A program made the position numbers and the translations under genes. Positions 1 through 6,244 of a stretch of DNA of 9,680 nucleotides are shown here, piece after piece. This DNA is from Elusimicrobiota bacterium. Its GTDB lineage: Bacteria > Elusimicrobiota > Elusimicrobia > UBA1565 > UBA9628. The notes beneath the pieces were generated by a model. It was given only the letters and a program-made list of their open reading frames with translations, did no database searches and was not told the DNA's origin. The DNA lies in NCBI GenBank assembly GCA_028869495.1, contig JAGWRY010000157.1, positions 1-9,680 on the forward strand, given 5' to 3'. The stretch's first letter is position 1, and the number at the start of each line of letters is the position of its first letter.

Positions 1-340
1 CGTGGACCAGGGCCCCGACGGCGCCTACGAGCTGATCGACTACAAGACCGGCCCGGCCGTCCCGTCCGAGGAGGAGGTGGGCCGCGACGCGCAGCTGCGC
101 TTCTACGCGCTGGGGGCCAAGCGCGGCCTGGGCCTCAAGCCCGCGCTCCTCACCGTGGACTGCGTGGCCGCGGGGCGGCGCGTGAGCGCCGTCTACCTCG
201 CCGACGGCGAGGAGGCCCTGTCCGCCGACATCCGGACCGCGGCCGACGCGATCGAGGCCGGGGACTTCGCGCCCGAGACCTCGTACTGCCCGCGCTGCGA
301 CTTCCGCGCCGACTGCCCGCACTCGACCGCGCGCCCGTAG
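1..340 (+). CDS. PD-(D/E)XK nuclease domain protein, C-terminal part (RecB/AddB/Cas4-like)
   Basis: The gene enters the window from the left, and its last 113 or so codons are present, ending at TAG 338-340. The GTG at base 2 is probably internal. The visible part is the end of a RecB-family nuclease domain. An early Asp (VDQG) is followed by ELIDYKTG, whose D-x-K supplies the metal-binding acid and catalytic lysine. QLRFYALG then matches the conserved Gln motif. Near the end, C-x2-C-x5-C (SYCPRCDFRADCP) resembles the last three cysteines of the [4Fe-4S] cluster in AddB and Cas4; the first cysteine would lie upstream, outside the window. By family, such domains act in the cytoplasm on DNA ends, often fused to a UvrD-like helicase in double-strand-break repair. 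Whether a helicase is attached cannot be seen. The family call is firm; the exact member is not. Confidence 0.82.
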   Translation, partial: VDQGPDGAYELIDYKTGPAVPSEEEVGRDAQLRFYALGAKRGLGLKPALLTVDCVAAGRRVSAVYLADGEEALSADIRTAADAIEAGDFAPETSYCPRCDFRADCPHSTARP

Positions 341-353
341 CTCGCGGCGCGTG

Positions 354-362
354 TGCTATCAT
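354..362 (+). promoter_or_regulatory. Possible extended -10 promoter of the xyl operon
   Basis: TGC followed by TATCAT (357-362) matches an extended -10 (TGn plus TATAAT, 5 of 6). I see no convincing -35. A start about 6-7 nt further on would give a leader of roughly 12 nt that still includes the purine-rich ribosome site GGAGGAG (372-378) ahead of the xylF ATG. It lies just after the stop of the nuclease gene, so the xyl operon may have its own promoter. This is inference from motif match only. Confidence 0.35.
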
Positions 363-380
363 CCGGGAAACGGAGGAGAG

Positions 381-1466
381 ATGAAGCTATCCGTGCGTAG
401 CTGGCTGGTCGTCGCGTCGTTCGCCGTCAGCGTCGTGCTGGGCGTGGTGCTGGCCCGCGGCGGGGCCGCGCCCGCCGCTTCGCGGCGGGCCCAAAGGCCG
501 CTGATCGGCCTGTCGCTCGACACCTTGAAGGAAGAGCGCTGGCAGCACGACCGCGACGCCTTCGTGGCCCGCGCCAAGGAGGACGGCGCCGACATCCTGG
601 TCCAGGCCGCCAACAGCGACGACACCCGCCAGATGCAGGACGTCCAGGCGCTGATCAGCCGCCGCGTCGGCGCGCTGATCATCGCGCCGCACAACGGCGC
701 CGCGATGGCGCGCGCGGTCGCGCTGGCGCACGACGCCGGCATCCCGGTCATCTCCTACGACCGCCTGATCACCGGCGCCCCGGTGGACCTCTACGTGGCC
801 TTCGACGCGGTGCTGGTCGGCGAACAGCAGGCGCGCGGGCTGATGGCGCTCCTGAAGGACAAGCCCGGGACCATCCGCCTGGTCCGCATCCAGGGCGCGA
901 AGACCGACCACAACTCCTTCCTGGTGAAGGAGGGGCAGGACAAGGTCCTGGCGCCGTTCGTCAAGTCCGGCCGCGTGAAGGTCCTGCTCGAGGACTGGGC
1001 CGACGACTGGAAGCCCGAGAACGCCAAGAAGATCATGAACGCCGCGCTGACGCGCTTCGGCCACGGCCTCGACGCGGTGCTGGCCGCCAACGACGGCACG
1101 GCCGGCGGCGCGATCCAGGCGCTCAGCGAGGAGGGCCTGGCCGGAAAGGTCGCCGTCGCCGGCCAGGACGCCGAGCTCGTCGCCTGCCAGCGCATCGCGG
1201 CGGGCACGCAGACGCTGACGATCTACAAGCCGGTCGCCCAGGAGGCCGACGCCGCGGTCGACGCGGCGCTCCGGATGATGGGCGGGCGCGCGGTGGTCGT
1301 CCGCGACTCGATCGGGACGGGCAAGGACGCGGTCCCCGCGATCATGCTCCAGCCGATCGCGGTCACGAGCGCGAACCTGCTCACGACCGTCGTCAAGGAC
1401 GGCTACCACTCGTACGACGACGTCTACCGCGGCCTGCCGGCCGCCGAGAGGCCGCCGCGGCCGTGA
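381..1466 (+). CDS. xylF: D-xylose ABC transporter, periplasmic binding protein
   Basis: This 361-residue protein should capture a pentose, most likely D-xylose, in the periplasm and deliver it to the XylGH importer. Residues 9-32 form a hydrophobic Sec signal without a lipobox cysteine. The type I periplasmic-binding fold follows. It matches my recollection of E. coli XylF in several stretches: LSLDTLKEERWQHDRD (44-59), SYDRLI (125-130), DDWKPENAKKIMNAAL (208-223), AANDGTAGGAIQALS (235-249), GQDAEL (261-266) and AAGTQTLTIYKP (273-284). The YDR and NDGT motifs line the sugar site in the family. I chose the ATG at 381 because GGAGGAG precedes it and a signal peptide follows; an in-frame start 30 nt upstream would add a non-signal extension. 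The TGA overlaps the GTG of xylG in GTGA (1463-1466). Xylose is the best substrate guess; a related sugar is possible. Confidence 0.93.
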   Translation: MKLSVRSWLVVASFAVSVVLGVVLARGGAAPAASRRAQRPLIGLSLDTLKEERWQHDRDAFVARAKEDGADILVQAANSDDTRQMQDVQALISRRVGALIIAPHNGAAMARAVALAHDAGIPVISYDRLITGAPVDLYVAFDAVLVGEQQARGLMALLKDKPGTIRLVRIQGAKTDHNSFLVKEGQDKVLAPFVKSGRVKVLLEDWADDWKPENAKKIMNAALTRFGHGLDAVLAANDGTAGGAIQALSEEGLAGKVAVAGQDAELVACQRIAAGTQTLTIYKPVAQEADAAVDAALRMMGGRAVVVRDSIGTGKDAVPAIMLQPIAVTSANLLTTVVKDGYHSYDDVYRGLPAAERPPRP

Positions 1467-2983
1467 CCCCGGTCCTGCAGGCGCGCGGGGTCGTCAAGCG
1501 CTTCCCCGGGGTCGTCGCGCTCAAGGGCGTCGACTTCGACGTCTCGGCGGGAGAGGTCCACGCGCTCTGCGGCGAGAACGGCGCCGGCAAGTCCACGCTG
1601 ATCAAGCTGCTGTCGGGCGTCCACCCGCACGGCGGCTACGAGGGGGAGCTCCTCGTCGACGGCCGGCCGGCCGCTTTCCGCGGCGTCGGCGACGCGCAGG
1701 GCGCCGGGATCGCGGCGATCGCGCAGGAGCTGGCGCTGGTGCCGGCCCTGAGCGTCGCCGAGAACGTGCGCCTCGGCGACTGGCCCTCGCGCCGCGGCCT
1801 GATCGACTGGGGCGAGGCGCGCCGCGACGCGCGCGAGTGGCTCGGGCGCCTGGGCCTCGACGTCGATCCGGACCTCCCGGTCGAGCGCCTCGGCGCCGGC
1901 CAGCGCCAGCTCGTCGAGATCGCGAAGGCCCTGCGCCTGCGCGCGCGCGTGCTGATCCTCGACGAGCCGACGGCCGCGCTGGCCGAGGCCGAGGCGCGGC
2001 GCCTGATCGCCCTCGTGCGCCGCCTGCGCGGCGAGGGGATCGCGATCGTCTACATCTCGCACCGCCTCGAGGAGGTCTTCGAGGTCGCCGACCGCGTGAC
2101 GGTCCTGCGCGACGGCGCGACGGTCTCGACGCGGGCGGTCGCGGAGACCGACCGCGCGGCGCTGATCCGCGACATGGTCGGCCGCGAGCTCGGCGACCTG
2201 TACCCGCGGCGCGCGCCGCATCCGGGGGACGTGCGCCTGGAGCTGAGGGGCGTGAGCGCCGAGGGCCCCGGCGGCGCGGTGCGCGCGATCGAGGACGTCT
2301 CGTTCGCGGTGCGCGCCGGCGAGGTCGTCGGCATCGGCGGGCTGATGGGCGCCGGGCGCACCGAGGTGCTGATGCACCTGTACGGCGCCTGGGGCCGGCG
2401 GACCGGGGGACGGGTCCTGCTCGACCGCGAGATCCTCGACGCGCGGACTCCCTGGGAGGCGCTGGGCGCCGGCCTCTCCCTCGTCACCGAGGACCGCCGC
2501 CGCTACGGGCTGATCCTGGACCGGCCGGTCGGCTTCAACCTGTCGCTGTCGACCCTCAAGGACCTGCGGCGGCGCGGGCTCATCGACGAGCGCGCCGAGA
2601 GCGCGCTCAACCAGCGCGACGTCGACGAGCTGAGAATCAAGACGCCGAGCCTCGCCGCCCGCGTCGGCGGGCTGTCCGGCGGCAACCAGCAGAAGGTCCT
2701 GATCGGGCGCGCGCGGCGCTCGGCGCCGAAGGTCCTCCTTCTCGACGAGCCGACGAAGGGCGTCGACGTCGGCGCGAAGGTCGAGATCTACGAGCGGATC
2801 AACGCGCTGACCGCGAAGGGGCTGGCCGTCGTGCTGGTCTCGAGCGAATTGCCCGAGCTGATCGGGATGTCGGACCGGATCGTGATGATGCGCGGCGGGC
2901 GCGTCGCCGGGGAGTTTTCGCGCGCCGAGGCGACGCAGGAGCGGCTGATCGCGGCCGCGCTCGGGCAGAAGGAGGCGGCATGA
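1463..2983 (+). CDS. xylG: D-xylose ABC transporter, duplicated ATP-binding protein
   Basis: This 506-residue cytoplasmic ATPase powers sugar import and has the two fused nucleotide-binding domains typical of the XylG/RbsA/MglA class. In domain 1, Walker A is GENGAGKST (37-45), the Q-loop Gln is at 88, the signature LGAGQ at 143-147, Walker B VLILDEP at 163-169 and the H-loop His at 200. In domain 2, Walker A is the degenerate GLMGAGRT (293-300) with Arg in place of Lys. TEDRRRYG (342-349) is class-typical, the signature is LSGGNQQ (404-410), Walker B is VLLLDEPT (424-431), and SSEL replaces the H-loop His. This asymmetry, with one weak site, is normal for the family. The GTG start overlaps the xylF stop by 4 nt, and GAAGGAGG near its own end can serve as ribosome site for xylH. 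Length is standard. Confidence 0.95.
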   Translation: MTPVLQARGVVKRFPGVVALKGVDFDVSAGEVHALCGENGAGKSTLIKLLSGVHPHGGYEGELLVDGRPAAFRGVGDAQGAGIAAIAQELALVPALSVAENVRLGDWPSRRGLIDWGEARRDAREWLGRLGLDVDPDLPVERLGAGQRQLVEIAKALRLRARVLILDEPTAALAEAEARRLIALVRRLRGEGIAIVYISHRLEEVFEVADRVTVLRDGATVSTRAVAETDRAALIRDMVGRELGDLYPRRAPHPGDVRLELRGVSAEGPGGAVRAIEDVSFAVRAGEVVGIGGLMGAGRTEVLMHLYGAWGRRTGGRVLLDREILDARTPWEALGAGLSLVTEDRRRYGLILDRPVGFNLSLSTLKDLRRRGLIDERAESALNQRDVDELRIKTPSLAARVGGLSGGNQQKVLIGRARRSAPKVLLLDEPTKGVDVGAKVEIYERINALTAKGLAVVLVSSELPELIGMSDRIVMMRGGRVAGEFSRAEATQERLIAAALGQKEAA

Positions 2984-4122
2984 GCGGCACGAAGGGGATC
3001 GGACGGGAGGCCCTGCGCGAGTGGTCGGCGGCGCTGGCGCTGGCGGCGATCGTCGCGACGTTCGCGGTCCTCGCGCCGGACTTCCTCGGCGCGCGCAACC
3101 TGTCGATGCTCGCGATCGAGCTGTCGAACACCGCGATCCTGGCGCTGGGCATGCTCCTCGTGATCCTGCCCGGGCACATCGACCTGTCGGTCGGCAGCGG
3201 CGTGGGCCTGATCGGCGGCGTCGCCGCGGTGCTGGTGACCCGCTGGGGCTGGCCGGCCGTCGGCGCGATGGCCGCGGCGGCCGCGCTGGCGCTGGGCGTC
3301 TGGTGGCTGATGGGCAAGCTGATCGTCTCCCAGCGGATGCCGTCCTTCATCATCACGCTCGGAGGGCTCCTCGCCTTCAAGGGCCTGTTCTGGCTCGTGA
3401 TCCAGGACGCGACGGTGCCGGTCTCGCCGGCGGGCGCGCCGAACCTGTACGCGCGGCTGACGACGACCTACCTGCCGCCCTGGGCGGGCTGGGCGCTGGC
3501 GGCCGGCGCGGCCGCCTGGCTGATCGGCGGCTGGGCCCTGCGCGCGCGCCGGGCCGAGAGCGACGGGACGCCCTACGACGCGGAGCTCGGGTTCCTGAAG
3601 GCCTTCCTCGGCGCCCAGCTGGCGGTCCTCTTCGTCGCGGTGATGAACGGCTTCCGCGGCGTGCCCCTGCCGACGCTCCTGCTGGCCGCGAGCTACCTGG
3701 CCGTCTCGACGCTGACCGAGCGCACCGCCTTCGGCCGGCGCCTCTACGCGATCGGCGGCAACGCGGAGGCGGCGCTCTTGGCCGGCATCGACGTGGACGC
3801 GACCGTGATCCTGGCCTTCGCGGCGATGGGCGCGGCGGTCGCCGTCACCGGCTTCCTGCAGACCGCCTACGCGGGCGCGTCGACGACGACGGTCGGCGAC
3901 CTGATGGAGCTCGACGCGATCGCGGCCTGCGTGATCGGCGGCACCAGCCTGATGGGCGGGCGCGGCGACGCGCGCGGCGTCCTCTTCGGCGCGCTGATCA
4001 TGACGGCGCTCCTCAACGGGATGACCTTGATGGCGGTCTCGCCCGAGATCAAGTACGTGACGCGCGGCGTCGTCCTGGCGCTGGCGGTCTGGCTCGACAC
4101 GCGCCTGTCGAAGCCGGCATGA
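2980..4122 (+). CDS. xylH: D-xylose ABC transporter, permease
   Basis: This 380-residue inner-membrane permease should form the sugar channel as a dimer with XylG. The sequence is mostly hydrophobic helices, roughly eight to ten, with short basic loops. Family landmarks are PGHIDLSVGSGVG (64-76), QRMPSFIITLGGLLAFKG (118-135), TAFGRRLYAIGGNAEAALLAGI (249-270), which is the cytoplasmic loop that contacts the ATPase, and CVIGGTSLMGGRGD (317-330). An insertion-like stretch between the middle helices (about 188-205, charged) is characteristic of XylH compared with the shorter RbsC. The ATG overlaps the xylG stop in ATGA (2980-2983), preceded by AAGGAGG. Its own stop overlaps the next start in ATGA (4119-4122). 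Assignment to the BPD_transp_2 family is firm; substrate follows from xylF. Confidence 0.93.
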   Translation: MSGTKGIGREALREWSAALALAAIVATFAVLAPDFLGARNLSMLAIELSNTAILALGMLLVILPGHIDLSVGSGVGLIGGVAAVLVTRWGWPAVGAMAAAAALALGVWWLMGKLIVSQRMPSFIITLGGLLAFKGLFWLVIQDATVPVSPAGAPNLYARLTTTYLPPWAGWALAAGAAAWLIGGWALRARRAESDGTPYDAELGFLKAFLGAQLAVLFVAVMNGFRGVPLPTLLLAASYLAVSTLTERTAFGRRLYAIGGNAEAALLAGIDVDATVILAFAAMGAAVAVTGFLQTAYAGASTTTVGDLMELDAIAACVIGGTSLMGGRGDARGVLFGALIMTALLNGMTLMAVSPEIKYVTRGVVLALAVWLDTRLSKPA

Positions 4123-4610
4123 GCCCGCCCCTCGTCTGGACCCTGACCGCCGTCCTGGTCCTGCTGGGCCTGGCCGGGGCCGTCGCGCCGGGCCTGCCCG
4201 GCGCGCTCCTGATCTTCACGGCCGCCCTCGTCGACTGGTTCTTCCTGCCCCACAGCGTCTCGGTCGCGACCTTGTGGGTGCTCGCCGTCCTCTGCGCGCT
4301 CTCGCTGGTCTCGGACTGGGCCGGGGCGGTGCTCGGCGCCAAGGCCTTCGGCGGCACGCGCTGGGGCCTGGCCGGGGCCGTCGTCGGCGCGGCCGCCGGC
4401 CTGCTCTTCGGCCTGGCGGGACTCCTCGCGGGCGCGGTGCTGGGCGCCGCGGCGGCCGAGGCCGTCTTCGCGGGCCGCTCGGGGAAGCGCTCCCTCAAGG
4501 CGGGCCTGGGCGCGGCGCTGGGACTCCTGGCCGGGACGCTGGCCCGCGTCGCGATCGCGCTGGCGATGACCGCCTGGCTCGCCGCCGACCTGATCCTGCG
4601 CCGCGTGTGA
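4119..4610 (+). CDS. DUF456 family small membrane protein
   Basis: This is a 163-residue protein that is almost entirely hydrophobic. It shows the DUF456 pattern: an N-terminal helix, then a PGLPG turn (24-28), a second helical pair, GAKAFGGTRWGLAGAVVGAAAG (73-94, the glycine-rich signature with GAK.FG.. and W followed by GxxxG-type spacing), then GAVLGAAAAEAVF (105-117) and a last amphipathic helix pair. Four to five membrane segments are likely. The biochemical function of DUF456 is not known to me, so none is assigned. Its ATG overlaps the xylH stop by 4 nt, which implies translational coupling and membership of the xyl operon. That is an unusual partner for a sugar importer and may reflect chance operon growth rather than a transport role. 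Confidence 0.85.
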   Translation: MSPPLVWTLTAVLVLLGLAGAVAPGLPGALLIFTAALVDWFFLPHSVSVATLWVLAVLCALSLVSDWAGAVLGAKAFGGTRWGLAGAVVGAAAGLLFGLAGLLAGAVLGAAAAEAVFAGRSGKRSLKAGLGAALGLLAGTLARVAIALAMTAWLAADLILRRV

Positions 4611-4624
4611 TCGTTGCGGGATCG

Positions 4625-4639
4625 GCCGCGCGACGCGGC
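4625..4639 (+). terminator. Short GC hairpin after the xyl operon
   Basis: GCCGCG (4625-4630), loop CGA, and CGCGGC (4634-4639) form a perfect 6-bp stem 14 nt after the DUF456 stop. Only scattered T residues follow, so it is a weak candidate for intrinsic termination or for protecting the 3' end. Confidence 0.3.
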
Positions 4640-4702
4640 GTCTAGTCACGCGCTAGGGCGGCCTTGCGTTAGGCGGATCGACGGCGAAGGTCGGGAAAAC
4701 CT

Positions 4703-4728
4703 GAGCCCCTGCCGGGAGGCGGGAGCTC
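4703..4728 (+). terminator. Probable terminator hairpin of the xyl operon
   Basis: GAGCCCCTGCC (4703-4713) pairs with GGCGGGAGCTC (4718-4728) around a GGGA loop: 11 positions with one C-A mismatch and one G-T wobble. The stem is followed by TTGCTTT. It lies 92 nt beyond the DUF456 stop, in the only gap before the next gene. The T-tract is interrupted, so termination may be partial. Confidence 0.45.
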
Positions 4729-4931
4729 TTGCTTTGGCGGGGAAGGGGGGTTACGCTGAGCGGTGATGAGCGGCCCGGCGGATTTTCGCGCTAAAAATTC
4801 CTACTTCGTCACCAGATTTCAAGCACGACTCTCCGTGGGAGGCATGCACATTTATTACCGGAATTAAAAAGAGTGAATCGTTAGATATCAACTCGAAGAT
4901 CCATTCAAAGCGCTCGGATTAACTAAAAACC

Positions 4932-5639
4932 ATGAAACCTTACTTCCCCGTAATCCTCTTGTTGGGATTGCCCATAAGTGTTTGTGCGCGCTTCGATTAC
5001 AAATTGCCGACAGACTACCCTGATTATCAATATCTAAAGGGAGAGTGCGAGCACTTTCGTTCGTCCTGCGTTGTTGATCTGACAGCGGCGCAGGATTCCG
5101 GCCGTTGTACAGTGCATATGACGGAGACTCTGCGGAACAGACGCACGCTGTCGGATGTGTTCAATGAGGTGGCTCGGCAGTGTGGCGGTTTCGTGTGGAT
5201 GCGGCAGCATGATGTCTACGTGTTTGAACCCAGGAACCCGAAGTTGAGTCGTTTGCAAACTGTTGTGGGTCCGATCAGCCGAAAAGCAACGCCGAGTATG
5301 CTGCTTGCGAAGTTGAGCAGCGCGGCAGATCTTCTTCCACTCGGCCTAGTTGGAGGGGGGCCCGCAGGGCCTCGGTACCCCATGCCGCGTCCGCGCAAAA
5401 CGCGATTCCATCTCGGGCGCGCCACTCTGCGTAATTGTCTCATAGAGGCCGCACGACAAGCCGATCCTTCAATTTGGATCGTACGTCAAGTAATTCCTGG
5501 ACGGTATGACACTTATGCTGCCTATGTTGGTCCCCCTCGCTCAAGGAGGGGGGTCAATGAACATCGGACAGTTTTGCGGACGCCGCGGAGAACAGGAGAC
5601 GCGAAGACTTCACGCGATCGACCTACGCGTAGCCGATAA
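4932..5639 (+). CDS. Secreted hypothetical protein with two STN-like segments
   Basis: I do not recognise this 235-residue protein. Residues 1-19 are a clear Sec signal (MKPYFPVILLLGLPISVCA), probably cut before RFDY, so it should be periplasmic or exported. Four cysteines lie early in the mature part. Segment TLRNRRTLSDVFNEVARQCG followed by FVWMRQHDVYVFEP (about 86-119) has the beta-alpha-beta plus closing strand pattern of secretin/TonB N-terminal (STN-like) domains. FHLGRATLRNCLIEAARQ followed by IWIVRQV and YAAYVGPP repeats the pattern. The last 35 residues are Arg/Thr-rich and begin at a GC hairpin (5532-5552), so the tail may be non-native after a frameshift or insertion. Codon use and base composition are much less GC-rich than in all other genes here, and an IS91-like relic follows, which points to acquired DNA. 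No good ribosome site precedes the ATG. Confidence 0.55.
   Translation: MKPYFPVILLLGLPISVCARFDYKLPTDYPDYQYLKGECEHFRSSCVVDLTAAQDSGRCTVHMTETLRNRRTLSDVFNEVARQCGGFVWMRQHDVYVFEPRNPKLSRLQTVVGPISRKATPSMLLAKLSSAADLLPLGLVGGGPAGPRYPMPRPRKTRFHLGRATLRNCLIEAARQADPSIWIVRQVIPGRYDTYAAYVGPPRSRRGVNEHRTVLRTPRRTGDAKTSRDRPTRSR
5532..5552 (+). repeat. GC hairpin inside the 3' part of the secreted-protein gene
   Basis: CCCCCTC (5532-5538) and GAGGGGG (5546-5552) form a perfect 7-bp stem around GCTCAAG. It lies where the encoded protein changes from a plausible domain to an Arg-rich tail. No T-run follows, so it is not a typical intrinsic terminator. The right arm also reads as a strong ribosome-binding sequence seven nt before an ATG at 5557. 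Confidence 0.4.
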
Positions 5640-5654
5640 CTGGTCATTGTGTAA

Positions 5655-5804
5655 GAGGGCCTCGTCCGGTATCAGCCCAGCAAAACGAGCGGAGGGCCGG
5701 CGTACCTGGAGTGGGGCGGAGCCGAGTTCGTTGGGCGGATGGCGGCGCTGGTGCCGCCTGCGCGCAAACACGTAGCGAGGTATTACGGTGCGCGCGCCTC
5801 GGAA
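5655..5804 (+). pseudogene. Relic of an IS91/IS801-type (Y2) transposase, C-terminal fragment
   Basis: In the frame starting at 5655, about 50 codons read like the C-terminal region of Y2 transposases (PF04986): a GLVRYQPSK strand, then AYLEW, then EFVGRMAALVPPARKHVARYYG, then a serine soon after. Family members typically show a similar strand, a hydrophobic (E)F/L..RLAALVPPPR.H..RYHG core, and then a serine-containing stretch. Just upstream, in frame, is TAA (5652-5654). No start, no catalytic HUH or Tyr motif and no following zinc-finger motif are present, and similarity fades after about 5804. It is therefore a non-functional scrap, probably left by an insertion that also brought the lower-GC DNA on its left. 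The call rests on remembered family pattern only. Confidence 0.5.
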
Positions 5805-5817
5805 TCCTGTCCCCGAT

Positions 5818-5842
5818 CGCTGCGGCCGTCTCGGACGCAGCG
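5818..5842 (-). terminator. Hairpin just after the small secreted-protein gene
   Basis: CGCTGCG (5818-5824) and CGCAGCG (5836-5842) pair perfectly over an 11-nt loop. On the minus strand the hairpin begins 4 nt after the stop of the small gene (stop 5847-5849). It lacks a T-run, so it may stabilise the 3' end rather than terminate by itself. Confidence 0.35.
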
Positions 5843-5846
5843 GCCC

Positions 5847-6113
5847 TCAGCCGGGAGTCGCGCGAATCGTCGCCAGCGGCAGGCAGTTGATGCTGACGCC
5901 GCCGGTCGCGGACGTGGCCACGAAACAGGCCGTCTTCCGGTAGCCGACGAGGTAGACGTCCGCGGCGGGGTTGCGCGCGATCAGGCGCATCGGAACCTGC
6001 CCGCCGGCGTCGGGCATGGCGGCGCGGGCGCGCGTCGAGAGGCTCGCGACGACGGTCGCGGCAGAGGCGAGCACGACGGCGGCGCAGGCGAGGACGAGGA
6101 GCTTGTCTTTCAT
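5847..6113 (-). CDS. Small secreted two-cysteine protein, unknown function
   Basis: This is an 88-residue protein that I do not recognise. MKDK is followed by a strongly hydrophobic stretch (5-25) and STRARA-AMPD, giving a good Sec signal with likely cleavage after Ala31 or Ala32; it could instead remain as a membrane anchor. The remaining 55 or so residues contain exactly two cysteines (63 and 77) in TACFVATSATGGVSINCLP, spaced for a disulfide-closed loop between two beta strands. I chose the ATG at 6113 because the signal peptide begins there; an upstream in-frame extension would lie across a promoter and has no signal character. No Shine-Dalgarno sequence precedes this ATG, and a sigma70-like -10 ends only 6 nt away. 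It is divergent from the cytochrome b561 gene, which might hint at an envelope redox context, but this is only position. Confidence 0.6.
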   Translation of the reverse strand: MKDKLLVLACAAVVLASAATVVASLSTRARAAMPDAGGQVPMRLIARNPAADVYLVGYRKTACFVATSATGGVSINCLPLATIRATPG

Positions 6114-6119
6114 GCGGCC

Positions 6120-6149
6120 ACTGTAGCCCAATGGCTCTTGCGCTGTCAA
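6120..6149 (-). promoter_or_regulatory. Sigma70-type promoter of the small secreted-protein gene
   Basis: Reading the minus strand, TTGACA (6149-6144, a perfect -35) is followed after 18 nt by TACAGT (6125-6120, 4 of 6 to TATAAT). The ATG starts 6 nt beyond the -10. Transcription normally begins 5-9 nt after the -10, so the mRNA would start at or next to the ATG. Confidence 0.6.
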
Positions 6150-6197
6150 TTCTTCGCCCCCTCCGAGGGCCGCAGCGCGCATCCGCGCGCGGCCTTT

Positions 6198-6206
6198 TGC
6201 TAGTCT
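6198..6206 (+). promoter_or_regulatory. Weak extended -10 upstream of the cytochrome gene
   Basis: TGC plus TAGTCT (6201-6206) is an extended -10 candidate in the divergent gap, without a clear -35. It would give a leader of about 30 nt carrying the ribosome site GGGGGAGG (6232-6239) at 5 nt from the ATG. The same TTTTGCTAG core recurs before sixA. Confidence 0.3.
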
Positions 6207-6244
6207 TTGCTCCTCGTGCGGCCGTCCGCGCGGGGGAGGCCGTC

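Larger units (their letters stand above)
4611..4931. other. Intergenic region spanning a composition change
   Basis: These 321 nt hold no gene that I can support. The first part (to about 4780) is GC-rich and carries two hairpins that probably end xyl transcription. From about 4780 the composition drops sharply: 4861-4920 has 22 G/C in 60. At the change-over, ATTTT (4782-4786) and AAAAT (4794-4798) form a short inverted repeat. No known riboswitch core was recognised. The promoter of the downstream gene is presumably in the AT-rich part, but several A/T runs could serve as a -10 and I cannot choose between them. Confidence 0.5.

Noticed and set aside
387..1409. Minus-strand open frame of 340 codons opposite xylF.
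   Set aside because: The translation is a low-complexity Arg/Asp/Gly/Val mixture expected opposite GC-rich codons, whereas the plus strand encodes a clear XylF.
1837..4122. A very long alternative plus-strand open frame across xylG and its junction with xylH.
   Set aside because: Up to about 2980 it is an out-of-frame reading of xylG rich in Arg/Ala/Gly/Pro; only its end is real, and that is xylH starting at 2980.
4640..4780. Possible riboswitch (GGGGTTAC and paired segments vaguely recalling a c-di-GMP-I aptamer).
   Set aside because: The conserved aptamer core segments are absent and the downstream gene has no link to such a ligand; the hairpin there fits a terminator better.
5557..5775. 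A 72-codon frame with a strong GGAGG-ATG start.
   Set aside because: The ribosome-like sequence is the right arm of a hairpin; the protein lacks family features and overlaps the transposase-like frame in another phase.
5739..6203. Continuation of the transposase-like frame to 6203.
   Set aside because: Beyond about 5804 the reading is the antisense of the small secreted-protein gene and loses all similarity.
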